DNA of 64,000 nt from Streptomyces novaecaesareae (GCF_000716875.1 NZ_JNWQ01000032.1:1-64000), one strand, 5' to 3'. Positions 40,897-50,800 are shown, numbered from the stretch's first letter. Numbers and translations are program-made. Notes: generated from the sequence alone by a model not told the origin.

Positions 40897-41927
40897 TGTC
40901 CGGCGGACCGGCGCTCGGCAGCAGTGCGGACCCGGTGCGCGAGGTCATGGCGGAGCACCGGGAGCTGTGCGAGCGCGCCGTCGACCCGCTGGAGATCGTC
41001 GCCGGGCTGGAGGAGGCCGGGCTCGGCCCGGACGACGCCGCCCGCTGCCGGCACGCCGACCTGTTCTCGCTCGCCGAGGAGCTGCACGCCCGGGTGCCGC
41101 GCCGCCCGCCGGAGCCCGGGCCGGCCCGGCAGCCCCGGCGCGCGGCCGATGCCCGGGCGTCGCTGGCCGCCGCCGCGCTGGCCGCGCTGCCCTGCGCCGG
41201 AGTGGTCGCGTTCGACGCCCGCTGGCCCCCGATGGTGGCCGCCGCCGTACCGCTGGTGCTGCTGCCCGCGCTGGTCGCGCCGCCCCCGGCCGCGCCCGGC
41301 GGGCGCACGGGCCCGCGGTACGGGCCCGCCGCGCTCGGGTACGGGCTGGGCCTGGCCGGGCTGCTGCTGATCCCGGCGGTGGTGCCGGGCACGGACCGGC
41401 CGCCGGCGGCCGCGCTGGTGCTGGCGGCGGCGCTGTCGGTCGGGTCGGCCGAGCGGGTGGCCCGCTGGTACCGGCGGGTCGGCCAGGGCCACCTCGACGC
41501 GGCGGGCACCCTGGCCGCGTTCCGGGCCCGGATGCGGCCGGTGCTGCCGGTCGCGCTCGCCCTGCACCTGGCGGTGCTGGCGGTGTCGAGCTTCGCAGCG
41601 CTGGCCGTCACGGCCGTCGTCGCTCCGAGGCCCGGCCCGGGCCACGGCGGCGGGCTGCTGCACCTGGCGGCCGAGCGGGCCGGCCCCGCGCAGTGGGCGG
41701 CGCAGGGTGTGCTGGGCCTGCTGCTGGTGCTGCCCGCGCTGCTGGCGCGCTGCGGCCGGACGACGGCCGCCGCGCTGGGGGCGGTGGCCGGGCCGGCCGC
41801 GACGCTCGGGCTGCTCGCCCTGGGCCGCTCCCTGCCGTCGGCGCTGCTGCTCGGTGGCGGCGCCGTCGCGGTGGTGCTGGCGGCGTACGTCTGGGTGGTG
41901 CTCGGCCGGGCGGGCTCGCACCGCTGA
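40896..41927 (+). CDS. Polytopic membrane protein of the glycosyltransferase operon
   Basis: 343 residues. The N-terminal 75 residues are soluble and helical (EVMAEHRELCERAVDPLEIV, RCRHADLFSLAEELHARV). About eight hydrophobic helices follow, including SLAAAALAALPCAGVVAF, AALGYGLGLAGLLLIPAVV, VLPVALALHLAVLAVSSFAA and ALLLGGGAVAVVLAAYVWVV. It overlaps the glycosyltransferase stop (TGATG), so the two are coupled and likely act together, for example in polymer export or lipid-linked sugar handling. It is shorter than PelG, and no named family was recognised. Confidence 0.75.
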   Translation: MSGGPALGSSADPVREVMAEHRELCERAVDPLEIVAGLEEAGLGPDDAARCRHADLFSLAEELHARVPRRPPEPGPARQPRRAADARASLAAAALAALPCAGVVAFDARWPPMVAAAVPLVLLPALVAPPPAAPGGRTGPRYGPAALGYGLGLAGLLLIPAVVPGTDRPPAAALVLAAALSVGSAERVARWYRRVGQGHLDAAGTLAAFRARMRPVLPVALALHLAVLAVSSFAALAVTAVVAPRPGPGHGGGLLHLAAERAGPAQWAAQGVLGLLLVLPALLARCGRTTAAALGAVAGPAATLGLLALGRSLPSALLLGGGAVAVVLAAYVWVVLGRAGSHR

Positions 41928-42023
41928 CCCCTTCGTGACCGCTCGTGATCCCCGTTCCGTCCGTTCGTTGATTTTCAGTCCGCCAGGTCGTCCCCGACCT
42001 CGCTTCGTGGAAGGACGCCCCCG

Positions 42024-43031
42024 ATGAGGGTGCTGCTGCTGGGCGCCGACGGCTTCATCGGCCGCCGGGTCACCGACCGTCTGCTGATGGACCAGGAGTT
42101 GCAGGTGACGGTGCTCGGCCGGCGCGACTCGGCCGACATCCGCTTCGACCTGACCACCGGGAGCCCGGGCGCGCTGGCCCGGTTCCTGGACGCCGTCGCG
42201 CCGCAGGTGGTGATCAACTGCGCGGGCGCCACCTACGGCAGCTCGCGCACCCTGATCCGGTCGAACACGCTGGCCGTCGCGACGGTCTGCGAGGCGATCC
42301 GGCGCAGCCGGGAGCCGGCCCGGCTGGTGCACGTCGGCTCGGCCGCCGAGTACGGGCCGGTGCCCGGCGGGGTGCCGGTGTCCGAGCAGGCCGAGCCGCG
42401 GCCGGTCGGCCCGTACGGGGTGTCCAAGCTGGCCGGGACGGAGCTGGTGCTGGCCTCCGGCCTGGACGCGGCGGTGCTGCGGGTGTTCGACGTGGTGGGG
42501 CCGGGGGCGCCGACCGCCTCGCTGTTCGGCCGGCTGGCCGAGGGGCTGCGGCGGGCGCTGGAGCGGGACGAGAACCAGGTGCGGATGCCGGACCTGTCCG
42601 GATACCGGGATTTCGTGGACGTGCGGGACGTCGCGCGGGCCATCCGGGCGGCCGCGGTCTCGGCCGCCACCGGGGTGATCAACATCGGCAGCGGGCACGC
42701 CGTCCGGGCCCGGGACGCGGCCCAGCTGCTGGTGCGGGCCTCGGGCTTCGAGGGGTCGATCGTCGAGGAGAACCGGCAGGTCCTGCTGCCGGCGCAGGCC
42801 GGCGGGGCGGGCGGCGACCACCTGCCGGGGCACCACCACCAGCCCGGCCCGTACCTGCCGGGCCACCGGGCGGAGGGCCCGCGGCCGGAGGGCCGGGCGG
42901 TGCCGGGCGAGCCGGTGCCGTGGCGGCAGGCGGACGTGCGCACCGCCAGGGACCGTCTCGGATGGCGGACACAGGTGCCGTTGGAGGAGTCGCTCGGGGA
43001 CGTCTGGCTGGAGACGGCCTGTCGGGTCTGA
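42024..43031 (+). CDS. NAD-dependent nucleotide-sugar epimerase/dehydratase
   Basis: 335-residue extended short-chain dehydrogenase. The NAD motif is GADGFIGRRV (residues 8-17), the strand VVINCAGATYG follows, and the catalytic Ser is probably in VGSAAEYGP with Tyr/Lys in PYGVSKLAG. DFVDVRDVARAI and VINIGSGHAV are conserved late motifs. Residues about 253-295 are a His/Gly/Pro-rich insertion (GGDHLPGHHHQPGPYLPGH) not normal for the family. It probably supplies a UDP-sugar to the upstream glycosyltransferase. ATG 42024 follows GGAAGGA. Confidence 0.85.
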   Translation: MRVLLLGADGFIGRRVTDRLLMDQELQVTVLGRRDSADIRFDLTTGSPGALARFLDAVAPQVVINCAGATYGSSRTLIRSNTLAVATVCEAIRRSREPARLVHVGSAAEYGPVPGGVPVSEQAEPRPVGPYGVSKLAGTELVLASGLDAAVLRVFDVVGPGAPTASLFGRLAEGLRRALERDENQVRMPDLSGYRDFVDVRDVARAIRAAAVSAATGVINIGSGHAVRARDAAQLLVRASGFEGSIVEENRQVLLPAQAGGAGGDHLPGHHHQPGPYLPGHRAEGPRPEGRAVPGEPVPWRQADVRTARDRLGWRTQVPLEESLGDVWLETACRV

Positions 43032-43044
43032 GCGCGCCCCCGGG

Positions 43045-43081
43045 GGTGCCACGGGCCCGTGGGACAGGGGCTCGTGGCACC
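43045..43081 (+). terminator. Hairpin after the epimerase gene
   Basis: GGTGCCACG (43045-43053) pairs with CGTGGCACC (43073-43081), a 9-bp stem with a 19-nt loop, 14 bp after the epimerase stop. Confidence 0.5.
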
Positions 43082-43263
43082 TTGGGGGGCCCGGCGGCCG
43101 GTCCCACGATCCGGCGCCGCCTGTCTCGCCCATCGGACGGGCTGTCTCGGAATAGCGGAGTGACGTGACACTGTTGGCCTAGAGAGCCACCCGAGTGGCG
43201 GAGCAACAACCCCACAGCGAGGCTGGCCCTGGCCATCCGAACAAGACATCCATCGGAGTCCCC

Positions 43264-44442
43264 GTGTCGTTGCCACCCCTGGTCGAGCCGGCCGACGAGC
43301 TCACCGTCGACGAGGTCCGCCGGTACTCCCGCCACCTGATCATCCCCGACGTGGGCATGGCCGGGCAGAAGCGGCTGAAGAACGCCAAGGTGCTGTGCGT
43401 CGGCGCCGGCGGCCTCGGCTCGCCCGCGCTGATGTACCTGGCCGCGGCGGGCGTCGGCACCCTCGGCATCGTCGAGTTCGACGTGGTGGACGAGTCCAAC
43501 CTGCAGCGTCAGATCATCCACGGCCAGTCCGACATCGGCCGCTCCAAGGGCGAGTCGGCGCGGGACTCGGTCAAGGAGATCAACCCCTACGTCGACGTGA
43601 TCCTCCACGAGGAGCGCCTCGACAACTCCAACGTCATGGAGATCTTCTCCGGCTACGACCTGATCGTGGACGGCACCGACAACTTCGCCACCCGCTACCT
43701 GGTGAACGACGCCGCGGTGCTGCTCGGCAAGCCGTACGTGTGGGGCTCGATCTACCGCTTCGACGGCCAGGCCAGCGTCTTCTGGGCCGAGCACGGCCCC
43801 TGCTACCGCTGCCTCTACCCGGAGGCCCCGCCGGCGGGCATGGTCCCCTCCTGCGCCGAGGGCGGCGTGCTGGGCGTGCTGTGCGCGTCCATCGGCTCGA
43901 TCCAGGTCACCGAGGCGATCAAGCTGCTGGCCGGCGTCGGTGACCCGCTGGTCGGCCGGCTGATGATCTACGACGCCCTGGAGATGAACTACCGCCAGGT
44001 GAAGGTCCGCAAGGACCCGAACTGCGCGCTCTGCGGCGAGAACCCGACGGTCACCGAGCTGATCGACTACGAGGCCTTCTGCGGCGTCGTGTCGGAGGAG
44101 GCGCAGGCCGCCGCCGCCGGTTCGACCGTCACCTCGAAGCAGCTCAAGCAGTGGCAGGACGACGAGGAGGACATCTACCTCATCGACGTCCGCGAGCCCG
44201 GCGAGTACGAGATCGTCAACATCCCCGGCGCGGTGCTGATCCCGAAGAACGAGTTCCTGATGGGCGACGCGCTGGAGAAGCTGCCGCAGGACCGGAAGAT
44301 CGTGCTGCACTGCAAGTCGGGCGTGCGCTCGGCCGAGGTGCTGGCCGTGGTGAAGGCCGCGGGCTTCGCCAACGCCGTCCACCTGGGCGGCGGCGTGCTC
44401 GGCTGGGTCAACCAGATCGAGCCGCACAAGCCGGTCTACTGA
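43264..44442 (+). CDS. moeZ: Adenylyltransferase/sulfurtransferase MoeZ
   Basis: E1-like enzyme that adenylates and then thiolates C termini of small sulfur-carrier proteins (ThiS/MoaD/CysO type). 392 residues from GTG 43264, the normal family length: nucleotide motif GAGGLGSPALMYLAAAG (about 47), DESNLQRQIIHG, DGTDNFATRY, zinc pairs CYRC (about 180) and CALC (about 254), then a rhodanese domain with the persulfide Cys in LHCKSGVRSAEV (about 350). A GTG at 43195 would add 23 unconserved residues. In streptomycetes one MoeZ serves several sulfur-carrier pathways, including secondary metabolism. Confidence 0.94.
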   Translation: MSLPPLVEPADELTVDEVRRYSRHLIIPDVGMAGQKRLKNAKVLCVGAGGLGSPALMYLAAAGVGTLGIVEFDVVDESNLQRQIIHGQSDIGRSKGESARDSVKEINPYVDVILHEERLDNSNVMEIFSGYDLIVDGTDNFATRYLVNDAAVLLGKPYVWGSIYRFDGQASVFWAEHGPCYRCLYPEAPPAGMVPSCAEGGVLGVLCASIGSIQVTEAIKLLAGVGDPLVGRLMIYDALEMNYRQVKVRKDPNCALCGENPTVTELIDYEAFCGVVSEEAQAAAAGSTVTSKQLKQWQDDEEDIYLIDVREPGEYEIVNIPGAVLIPKNEFLMGDALEKLPQDRKIVLHCKSGVRSAEVLAVVKAAGFANAVHLGGGVLGWVNQIEPHKPVY

Positions 44443-44458
44443 CCGACGCTCTCACGTG

Positions 44459-44486
44459 GAAGGGCCCGCCGTCCGGCGGGCCCTTC
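44459..44486. terminator. Bidirectional terminator after moeZ
   Basis: GAAGGGCCCGCC (44459-44470) pairs with GGCGGGCCCTTC (44475-44486), a 12-bp stem with a 4-nt loop, between convergent moeZ and the flippase-like gene. Confidence 0.8.
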
Positions 44487-44521
44487 GTCGTACGGCCGGA
44501 GCCGCGTCCGCCCTCGTACGG

Positions 44522-47266
44522 TCAGAGCGCGTGCCTGCGCTGCAGCACGTTGTAGGCGATCCAGCCCGGCAGGACGGGCAGCCAGAAGGTGAGCGCCCGG
44601 TAGAGGAACACCGCCGGGGTAGCCACCGCGGGGGACACGTCCGCGACGGTCAGGGCGCCGATCAGGGCGACCTCGACCGGGCCGATGCCGCCCGGGGTGG
44701 GGATCGCCGATCCCGCCGCGTTGGCGGTCAGGAAGACCACCGCGACCGCCGGGAAGCTGACGTCGCCGCCGAAGGCCTGCACCGAGAAGTCCAGGCAGGC
44801 GGTGAAGGACAGGGTCAGCAGCAGGATGCCGCCGAAGCCGGTGACCAGCTTGCTGGGCGTCTGCATCAGGTCGAGCATCCGCGGCACCACGCCGAAGAAC
44901 AGCGAGCGCAGCCGGCCCAGCACGAACCGGCGCAGCGGCGCGACGGCGGCCACCACCAGGGCGAGCACGGCGGCGGTCAGCACGCCGATGATCACCGCGC
45001 GGGAGGCGGAGAGGTCGCCGTTGGTCTGGCTGCCGGTGATCAGGCCGAAGCTGAACAGCAGCAGCAGGTGCCCGGCCAGGCCCGCCAGCTGGGAGGCGCC
45101 GACCGAGGCCACCGCCTGGCCGGAGCGGATGCCGGCCTTCTGCAGGTAGCGGGTGTTGAGCGCGATGCCGCCGATCGCCGCGGGGGCGACCAGTTTGACG
45201 AAGGAGCCGGCCAGCTGGGCGGCGACGGTGCGCCGGAACGGCAGCCGCTCGGGCACGAAGCCGGTCAGGCTCATCGCGGCGGCGACGTAGCTGAACGCGG
45301 CCGCCAGCAGGGCGGCCGCCGCCCAGGCCCAGTTCATCTGGGAGAGCTTGAGCTGGGCCGGCTTGATGGTGGTCAGGGCCAGGTAGGCGGCGAAGGTGAG
45401 CGCGATCACCATGATCAGCGTCTTCGGCTTCAGCCGTTCCAGCTTGGCCGGCTCCATCGGCGCCTCGGGCGCGATCTGCAGGATCTGGCCGCGGATGCGG
45501 CTCAGCAGGTCCTCGCCGGCCGCCGCGATGTCCTCCTCGGCCTGCTGCTGGGTGCGCTCGCCGGCCGCGACCTGCGCCAGCGCCTTGGCGCGGGCGGCGG
45601 CCTTGCGCTCCTTGCCGAGCTTGGCGAGGTCGATCCTGGTGGAGCGGCTCATCCCGACCGGCTGGAGCAGCGGCAGTGCCTGCGCCACCCGCTCGGCGCC
45701 GAGCACCGCGTTGGCGGCGGCGACGGCCCGCTCCGGCCCGATCCGCAGCGCGAAGGTGGTGAGCAGCTGGGCGACGTCGATGCGCAGGGTGAGGTCGGTG
45801 GCGGCGATGTCGCCGCCGGAGAGGTTGACCAGGCAGCCGCTCTTCGCGTCCACGACCAGCAGCGACTCGCCGGTCAGCCGACGGTGGGCGATCCGGCGCT
45901 CGTGCAGGGCGGCCACCGACTGCCAGATCGAGGCCATCACCCGGTCGGTGACCTCGTCGTCGGCCAGCTCGTCCAGGGTGCGGCCCTCGACGTTCTCGTA
46001 CACCAGGATCGCAGCGTCCGGGCCGAGCTCGGAGGTGGCGACCAGCTGCGGGGCGTGGGCGCCCGAGGCGGCCGCCGCGTACGCGATCAGGGCCTCCTGC
46101 TCCAGCGCCTGGCGCAGCGACTGCGGGCTGCGGCGCACCGCGACCGAGCGCAGCCGCAGCCGCCGCCAGGCCCGGTAGAAGAAACCGGAGGCCTGCTGCT
46201 CGCGGTCGATGATGTGGACGTCCAGGTGCGGGCCGGCCTGCTGGGTCACGTGGTAGCGGCGGGTGCCGCCGGGGGCGTCGGGCGCGCGGTGGGCGCTCTC
46301 CGGGGTGAAGCCGACCTTGCGCAGGCCGATCATCAGATGCTGTCCGGTGGGCCGGATGTTGGGGGAGCCGATCGCGTACAGCGTGCCGTAGGCGACGGAC
46401 CAGCCGATCAGCACGGTGAGCATCAGCGACAGCGGGGTGGTGTAGCCGCCGAGCAGCTCGGTCACCCCGCTGAAGACCACCACCACCCACAGGGCGACCC
46501 GCCAGCGCGGTCTGCTCGACATGCCGACGGCGGTCATGTAGGCGATCACCGGTGCGAGGTAGCCGTGCACCGGGTCGGTGAGGGTGCCGTTGCTGTCCAG
46601 CGGCAGCCTGGTCAGCGCGTCCCGGATGTGGTCGGAGGCGCCTTCGGCCACCCACCAGTCGATGCCGAGCGAGACGCCGTACGCGAGCACCGAGGCGAGC
46701 ACGCCGTCGGCGACCCGCAGGCCGTCGCGTTTGATCAGCCGCTCGACGGCGAAGGCCAGCGGCACGGCGAGCACCGCGACGCTGGAGACCAGGCCGGTGA
46801 TGGTGGAGAGCACCGCGGAGAAGTGCGGCGCGTTGGTGGCGATGTCCTGCTCGATGCCGGTGGTGGTCGAGGTGGCGATGCCGGCCAGGACGAAGACGGC
46901 GACGATCCCGAAGACACCGGCCAGGAAGCGGATCAGGTCGGACGGGCGGTGCGCGCGGGCGGCGAGCAGCGGCTCGTCGACGTCCAGGTGCGGGGCGTCG
47001 TCCAGCGGGTCCTGGTGGTCGTGCGGCGGCTTCGGGGCGGTCGGCGCCGGGATGGCGGGCTTCGGGGTCTCGGCCGGGGTCTCCGGCCGGGTGGGCTGTT
47101 CGGGCTGTGCGGGCGCGGGGGTCTTGATCGTCCGGTCCTTGATCAGGGAGACTTCCGGCGTCGGCCCCGGTTCGGGCCGGCCTTCGGCCCCGCCGGACGG
47201 CGGGGGCACGGCGGCAGCGGACTCGTCGGAGTCCTTGTCCACGCCCACGTCAGCCGTCCCGGTCAT
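44522..47266 (-). CDS. Membrane protein fusing a pseudokinase to a lysyl-PG synthase-like flippase domain
   Basis: 914 residues. A disordered Pro/Glu-rich N terminus (about 1-95) is followed by about seven membrane helices, then a cytoplasmic kinase-like domain (about 340-520) with Lys/Arg strand RSVAVRRSP, ILVYENVEGRTLDEL, HRRLTGESLLV where HxD would stand, and LVNLSGGDIAATD where DFG would stand; the catalytic Asp is replaced, so it looks like a pseudokinase. The C-terminal third (about 610-910) is the lysylphosphatidylglycerol synthase-type integral membrane domain (GGIALNTRYLQKAG, SAIPTPGGIGPVEVALIG). It may flip or sense lipids. ATG 47266 is used; GTG 47290 is possible. Confidence 0.8.
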   Translation of the reverse strand: MTGTADVGVDKDSDESAAAVPPPSGGAEGRPEPGPTPEVSLIKDRTIKTPAPAQPEQPTRPETPAETPKPAIPAPTAPKPPHDHQDPLDDAPHLDVDEPLLAARAHRPSDLIRFLAGVFGIVAVFVLAGIATSTTTGIEQDIATNAPHFSAVLSTITGLVSSVAVLAVPLAFAVERLIKRDGLRVADGVLASVLAYGVSLGIDWWVAEGASDHIRDALTRLPLDSNGTLTDPVHGYLAPVIAYMTAVGMSSRPRWRVALWVVVVFSGVTELLGGYTTPLSLMLTVLIGWSVAYGTLYAIGSPNIRPTGQHLMIGLRKVGFTPESAHRAPDAPGGTRRYHVTQQAGPHLDVHIIDREQQASGFFYRAWRRLRLRSVAVRRSPQSLRQALEQEALIAYAAAASGAHAPQLVATSELGPDAAILVYENVEGRTLDELADDEVTDRVMASIWQSVAALHERRIAHRRLTGESLLVVDAKSGCLVNLSGGDIAATDLTLRIDVAQLLTTFALRIGPERAVAAANAVLGAERVAQALPLLQPVGMSRSTRIDLAKLGKERKAAARAKALAQVAAGERTQQQAEEDIAAAGEDLLSRIRGQILQIAPEAPMEPAKLERLKPKTLIMVIALTFAAYLALTTIKPAQLKLSQMNWAWAAAALLAAAFSYVAAAMSLTGFVPERLPFRRTVAAQLAGSFVKLVAPAAIGGIALNTRYLQKAGIRSGQAVASVGASQLAGLAGHLLLLFSFGLITGSQTNGDLSASRAVIIGVLTAAVLALVVAAVAPLRRFVLGRLRSLFFGVVPRMLDLMQTPSKLVTGFGGILLLTLSFTACLDFSVQAFGGDVSFPAVAVVFLTANAAGSAIPTPGGIGPVEVALIGALTVADVSPAVATPAVFLYRALTFWLPVLPGWIAYNVLQRRHAL

Positions 47267-47400
47267 CTGGTCTTGTCCTCGTATCACCACTCACCGCCCC
47301 GAAGATGGTGGCATGCCCCGACGCCCCGTGCTGGACAGGGGGCGGATCGGGCGCGGCGTTCCGTTCGCACCGGACCGCGGGTGCGCCCCTGTAAGGAAGA

Positions 47401-47778
47401 ATGCCGCAGGTGACGGACGTAACAGGCGACGGCCTCCCGGACTCCTTGCCGCCCTTCGCCGAACTGGTGCTCGACCTGACCGAGCGGATTCCACCCGGCC
47501 GGGTGATGACCTACGGCGACGTCGCCGAGTACCTCGGCCAGGGCGGGCCCCGGCAGGTCGGCCGGGTGATGGCCCTGTACGGCGGCTCGGTGCCCTGGTG
47601 GCGGGTCATCCGCGCGGACGGCCGCTTCCTGCCCGGGCACGAGCAGCGCGCCCTCGCCCACTACGGCGAGGAGGGCACCCCGCTGCGCGAACTCGCCGAC
47701 CCGCCCCGGGTCGACCTCAAGCGGGCCCGCTGGGACGGGGAGCCGATTCCTGGGATTGGCCCGCACGGACGGGATTGA
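47401..47778 (+). CDS. Alkyltransferase-like (ATL) MGMT-family protein
   Basis: 125-residue DNA-binding protein related to O6-alkylguanine alkyltransferase. The helix-turn-helix (MTYGDVAEYLGQ, PRQVGRVMALYG) with its arginine finger is present. The active-site PCHRV is PWWRV here, at about residues 66-70, so the reactive Cys is lost and the following His is Trp. ATL proteins bind alkylated guanine and hand it to nucleotide-excision repair. ATG 47401 follows AAGGAAG closely. It sits just upstream of the adnA/adnB repair genes. Confidence 0.87.
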   Translation: MPQVTDVTGDGLPDSLPPFAELVLDLTERIPPGRVMTYGDVAEYLGQGGPRQVGRVMALYGGSVPWWRVIRADGRFLPGHEQRALAHYGEEGTPLRELADPPRVDLKRARWDGEPIPGIGPHGRD

Positions 47779-47868
47779 CGGGGGAGGATCGTAGGCTCGA
47801 TGCGGGCGGGCCCCGACGGGCCCGCCCCGCCATGCCCCCCGTTCCACCGCTCGACCCCAGGACCATCC

Positions 47869-50800
47869 GTGAGTTCCCCGTACCGGCTCGTGCGCAACCC
47901 GCTCGTCCAGCCCGACCCACCCGTGCTGGACGCCTATCAGCGCGCCGTGGTCGAGCACACCGGCGGCCCGCTGCTGGTGCTCGCGGGGCCCGGCACCGGC
48001 AAGACCACGACGCTCGTCGAGGCCGTCGCCCGGCGGATCGAGGACGGCACCGACCCCGAGCGGATCCTCGTCCTCACCTTCAGCCGCAAGGCCGCGACGG
48101 AACTGCGCGACCGGATGTCCGGCCGGCTCGGCAGCACCGCCGCCGCCCCGCAGGCCACCACCTTCCACTCCTTCTGCTACGCCCTGCTGCGCGCCCACCA
48201 GGACCCGCAGGACTACGCCGAGCCGCTGCGGCTGCTCTCCGGCCCCGAGCAGGACGTCATGGTCCGCGAACTGCTCGCCGGCGGCGCCGAGGACGCCCGC
48301 CTCGGCAGCTCCCGGATCCCCTGGCCGCTGGACCTGCGGGCCTGCCTGACCACCCGCGGCTTCGCCGACGAGGTCCGCGCCGTCCTCGCCCGCAGCCGCG
48401 AGCTCGGCCTCGGCGAGGCCGAACTGGAACGCTTCGCCCAGGGCGTCCAGCGCCCCGACTGGGCCGCCGCCGCGCACTTCCTCGCCGACTACCTCGACGT
48501 GCTCGACCTGCGCGGCGTCCTCGACTACGCCGAACTCGTCCACCGCGCCGTCCTGCTCGCCGAACGCCCCGACGTCGAGGACGAACTGCGCCGGCGCTAC
48601 GACGTCGTCTTCGTCGACGAGTACCAGGACACCGACCCCTCCCAGGTCCGGCTGCTGCGCCGGCTCGCCGGCGGCGGACGCGACCTCGTCGCGGTCGGTG
48701 ACCCCGACCAGTCGATCTACGCCTTCCGCGGCGCCGACATCAACGGCATCCTCGACTTCCCGCAGACCTTCCGCCGGGCCGACGGCAGCCCCGCCGAGGT
48801 CAAGGTGCTGCGCGTCTCCCGCCGCTCCGGCGCCCTGCTGCTCGCCGCCTCCCGCGAGATCGCCCGGCGGATGCCCATGGGCCGCCTGCCCGCCGACAAG
48901 CTCGCCCAGCACCGCGCCCTGCTGCCCTCCCGCGAAGGCGGCCGGGTCGAGGTGTACACCTACCCGACACCCGGCGCCGAACTCGACTCGATCGCCGACC
49001 TGCTGCGCCGCGCCCACCTGGAGGACGGCGTGCCCTGGGGCGAGATGGCCGTGCTCGTCCGGGCCGGCGCCCGCTCCATCCCCGGTGTCCGGCGGGCGCT
49101 CGGCGCGGCCGGCGTCCCGCTGGAGATCGACGGCGACGACCTGCCGCTGCGCGAGGAGCCGGCCGTCGCCCAGCTGCTGCTCGCCCTGCGGGTCTGCGCC
49201 GAACAGGCCGCCCGGCAGAGCGCCCGCGACCGGCAGGGCGACCTCGGCGACGAGGACGCCGACACCCCCGACACCCCCGACCCGCTCACCACCGAGCTGG
49301 CGCACGCCCTGCTCACCGGCCCGCTCGGCGGCCTCGACGGCTCCGACCTGCGCCGCCTGGGCCGCGCCCTGCGCGAGGAGGAACGCGCCGCCCTGCGCGC
49401 CGAAGGTCGCCCGGCCACCGCCCCGCGCCCGGCCGGCGAGCTGATCCGCGAGGCCCTCGCCGAACCCGAACGCCTCGTCGCCCTCGACCCGGCGCACGCC
49501 CGCCGCGCCCGCGACCTCGGCACCCTGCTGCGCAAGGTCCGCGAGATGCTGGCCGGCGGCTGCACCGCCGAGGAGGCGCTGTGGGAGCTGTGGGACGGCA
49601 GCCGCCGCTGGCGCGAACGCCTGGAGCGGGCCGCCCTGCGCGGCGGCGCCGCCGGCCGCAACGCCGACCGCGACCTGGACGCGCTGTGCGCCCTGTTCGA
49701 GACCGCCGCCCGCGCCGAGGAACAGGTCACCGGCCACCGCAGCGCCCTCGACCTGCTCGCCGAACTCGAAGCCCAGGACATCGCCGCCGACACCCTCACC
49801 GTCCGGGCCGTACGCCCCGAAGCCGTCCGGCTGATGACCGCCCACCGCTCCAAGGGCCTGGAATGGCGCCTGGTCGTCGTCGCCGGCGTCCAGGACGGCC
49901 TCTGGCCCGACCTGCGCCGCCGCGGCTCCCTGCTGGAGGCCGACCGGATCGGCCGCGACGGCCTCGCCGAACCGCTCACCCCGGCCGCCCTGCTCGGCGA
50001 GGAACGCCGCCTCTTCTACGTCGCCGCGACCCGCGCGAAGGAGCGGCTGGTCGTCACCGCCGTCAAGGCCCCCGCCGACGACGGCGACGAGCCCTCCCGC
50101 TTCCTGCGCGAGCTCTACCGCGAGGACGTCGACCCTCCCCCAGCCTCCGGCCGGGGGTACCCCCAGAACGGCAACAAGCTGCGCCGCACCCCGCCGGTCA
50201 CCGTCGAGGACGTCACCCACCGCCCGCGCCGCCCGCTGTCCGTCGCCGCGCTGGTCGCCGAGCTGCGGGCCGTCACCGTCGACCCCGCCCGCTCGCCCGA
50301 ACTGCGCCGCGCCGCCGCCGAACGGCTCGCCACCCTCGCCGCCGCCACCGACGACGAAGGGCTGCCGCTGGTGCCCGCCGCCCACCCCGCCCGCTGGTGG
50401 GGCCTGGACGACCCGACCGCCGCCCCCGAACCGCTGCGCGACGCCGACCTGCCGGTGCGGCTGTCCGGCAGCGGCCTGGAGCAGCTGGAGAGCTGCTCGC
50501 TGCAGTGGTTCCTGGACAAGGAGGTCAAGGCGCGCGGCGCGGGCTCGGCCGCCCAGGGCTTCGGCAACGTGGTGCACGCCCTCGCCGACGAGGTCGGCTC
50601 CGGCCGCAGCCCCGCCGACCTCGCCGTCCTCATGGAGCGCCTGGACACCGTCTGGGACGGGCTCGCCTTCGACGCGCCCTGGAAGTCCCGGCAGGAGAAG
50701 ACCGAGGCCCGCGCCGCCCTGGAGCGCTTCCTCAACTGGCACGTCATGGAACGCGGCCGGGACGTCGTCGCCACCGAGCACGGCTTCGACGTCACCCTCG

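Noticed and set aside
43195..43263. Longer MoeZ start at GTG 43195
   Set aside because: The added residues look non-conserved; GTG 43264 gives the normal 392-residue protein and has a GGAG upstream.
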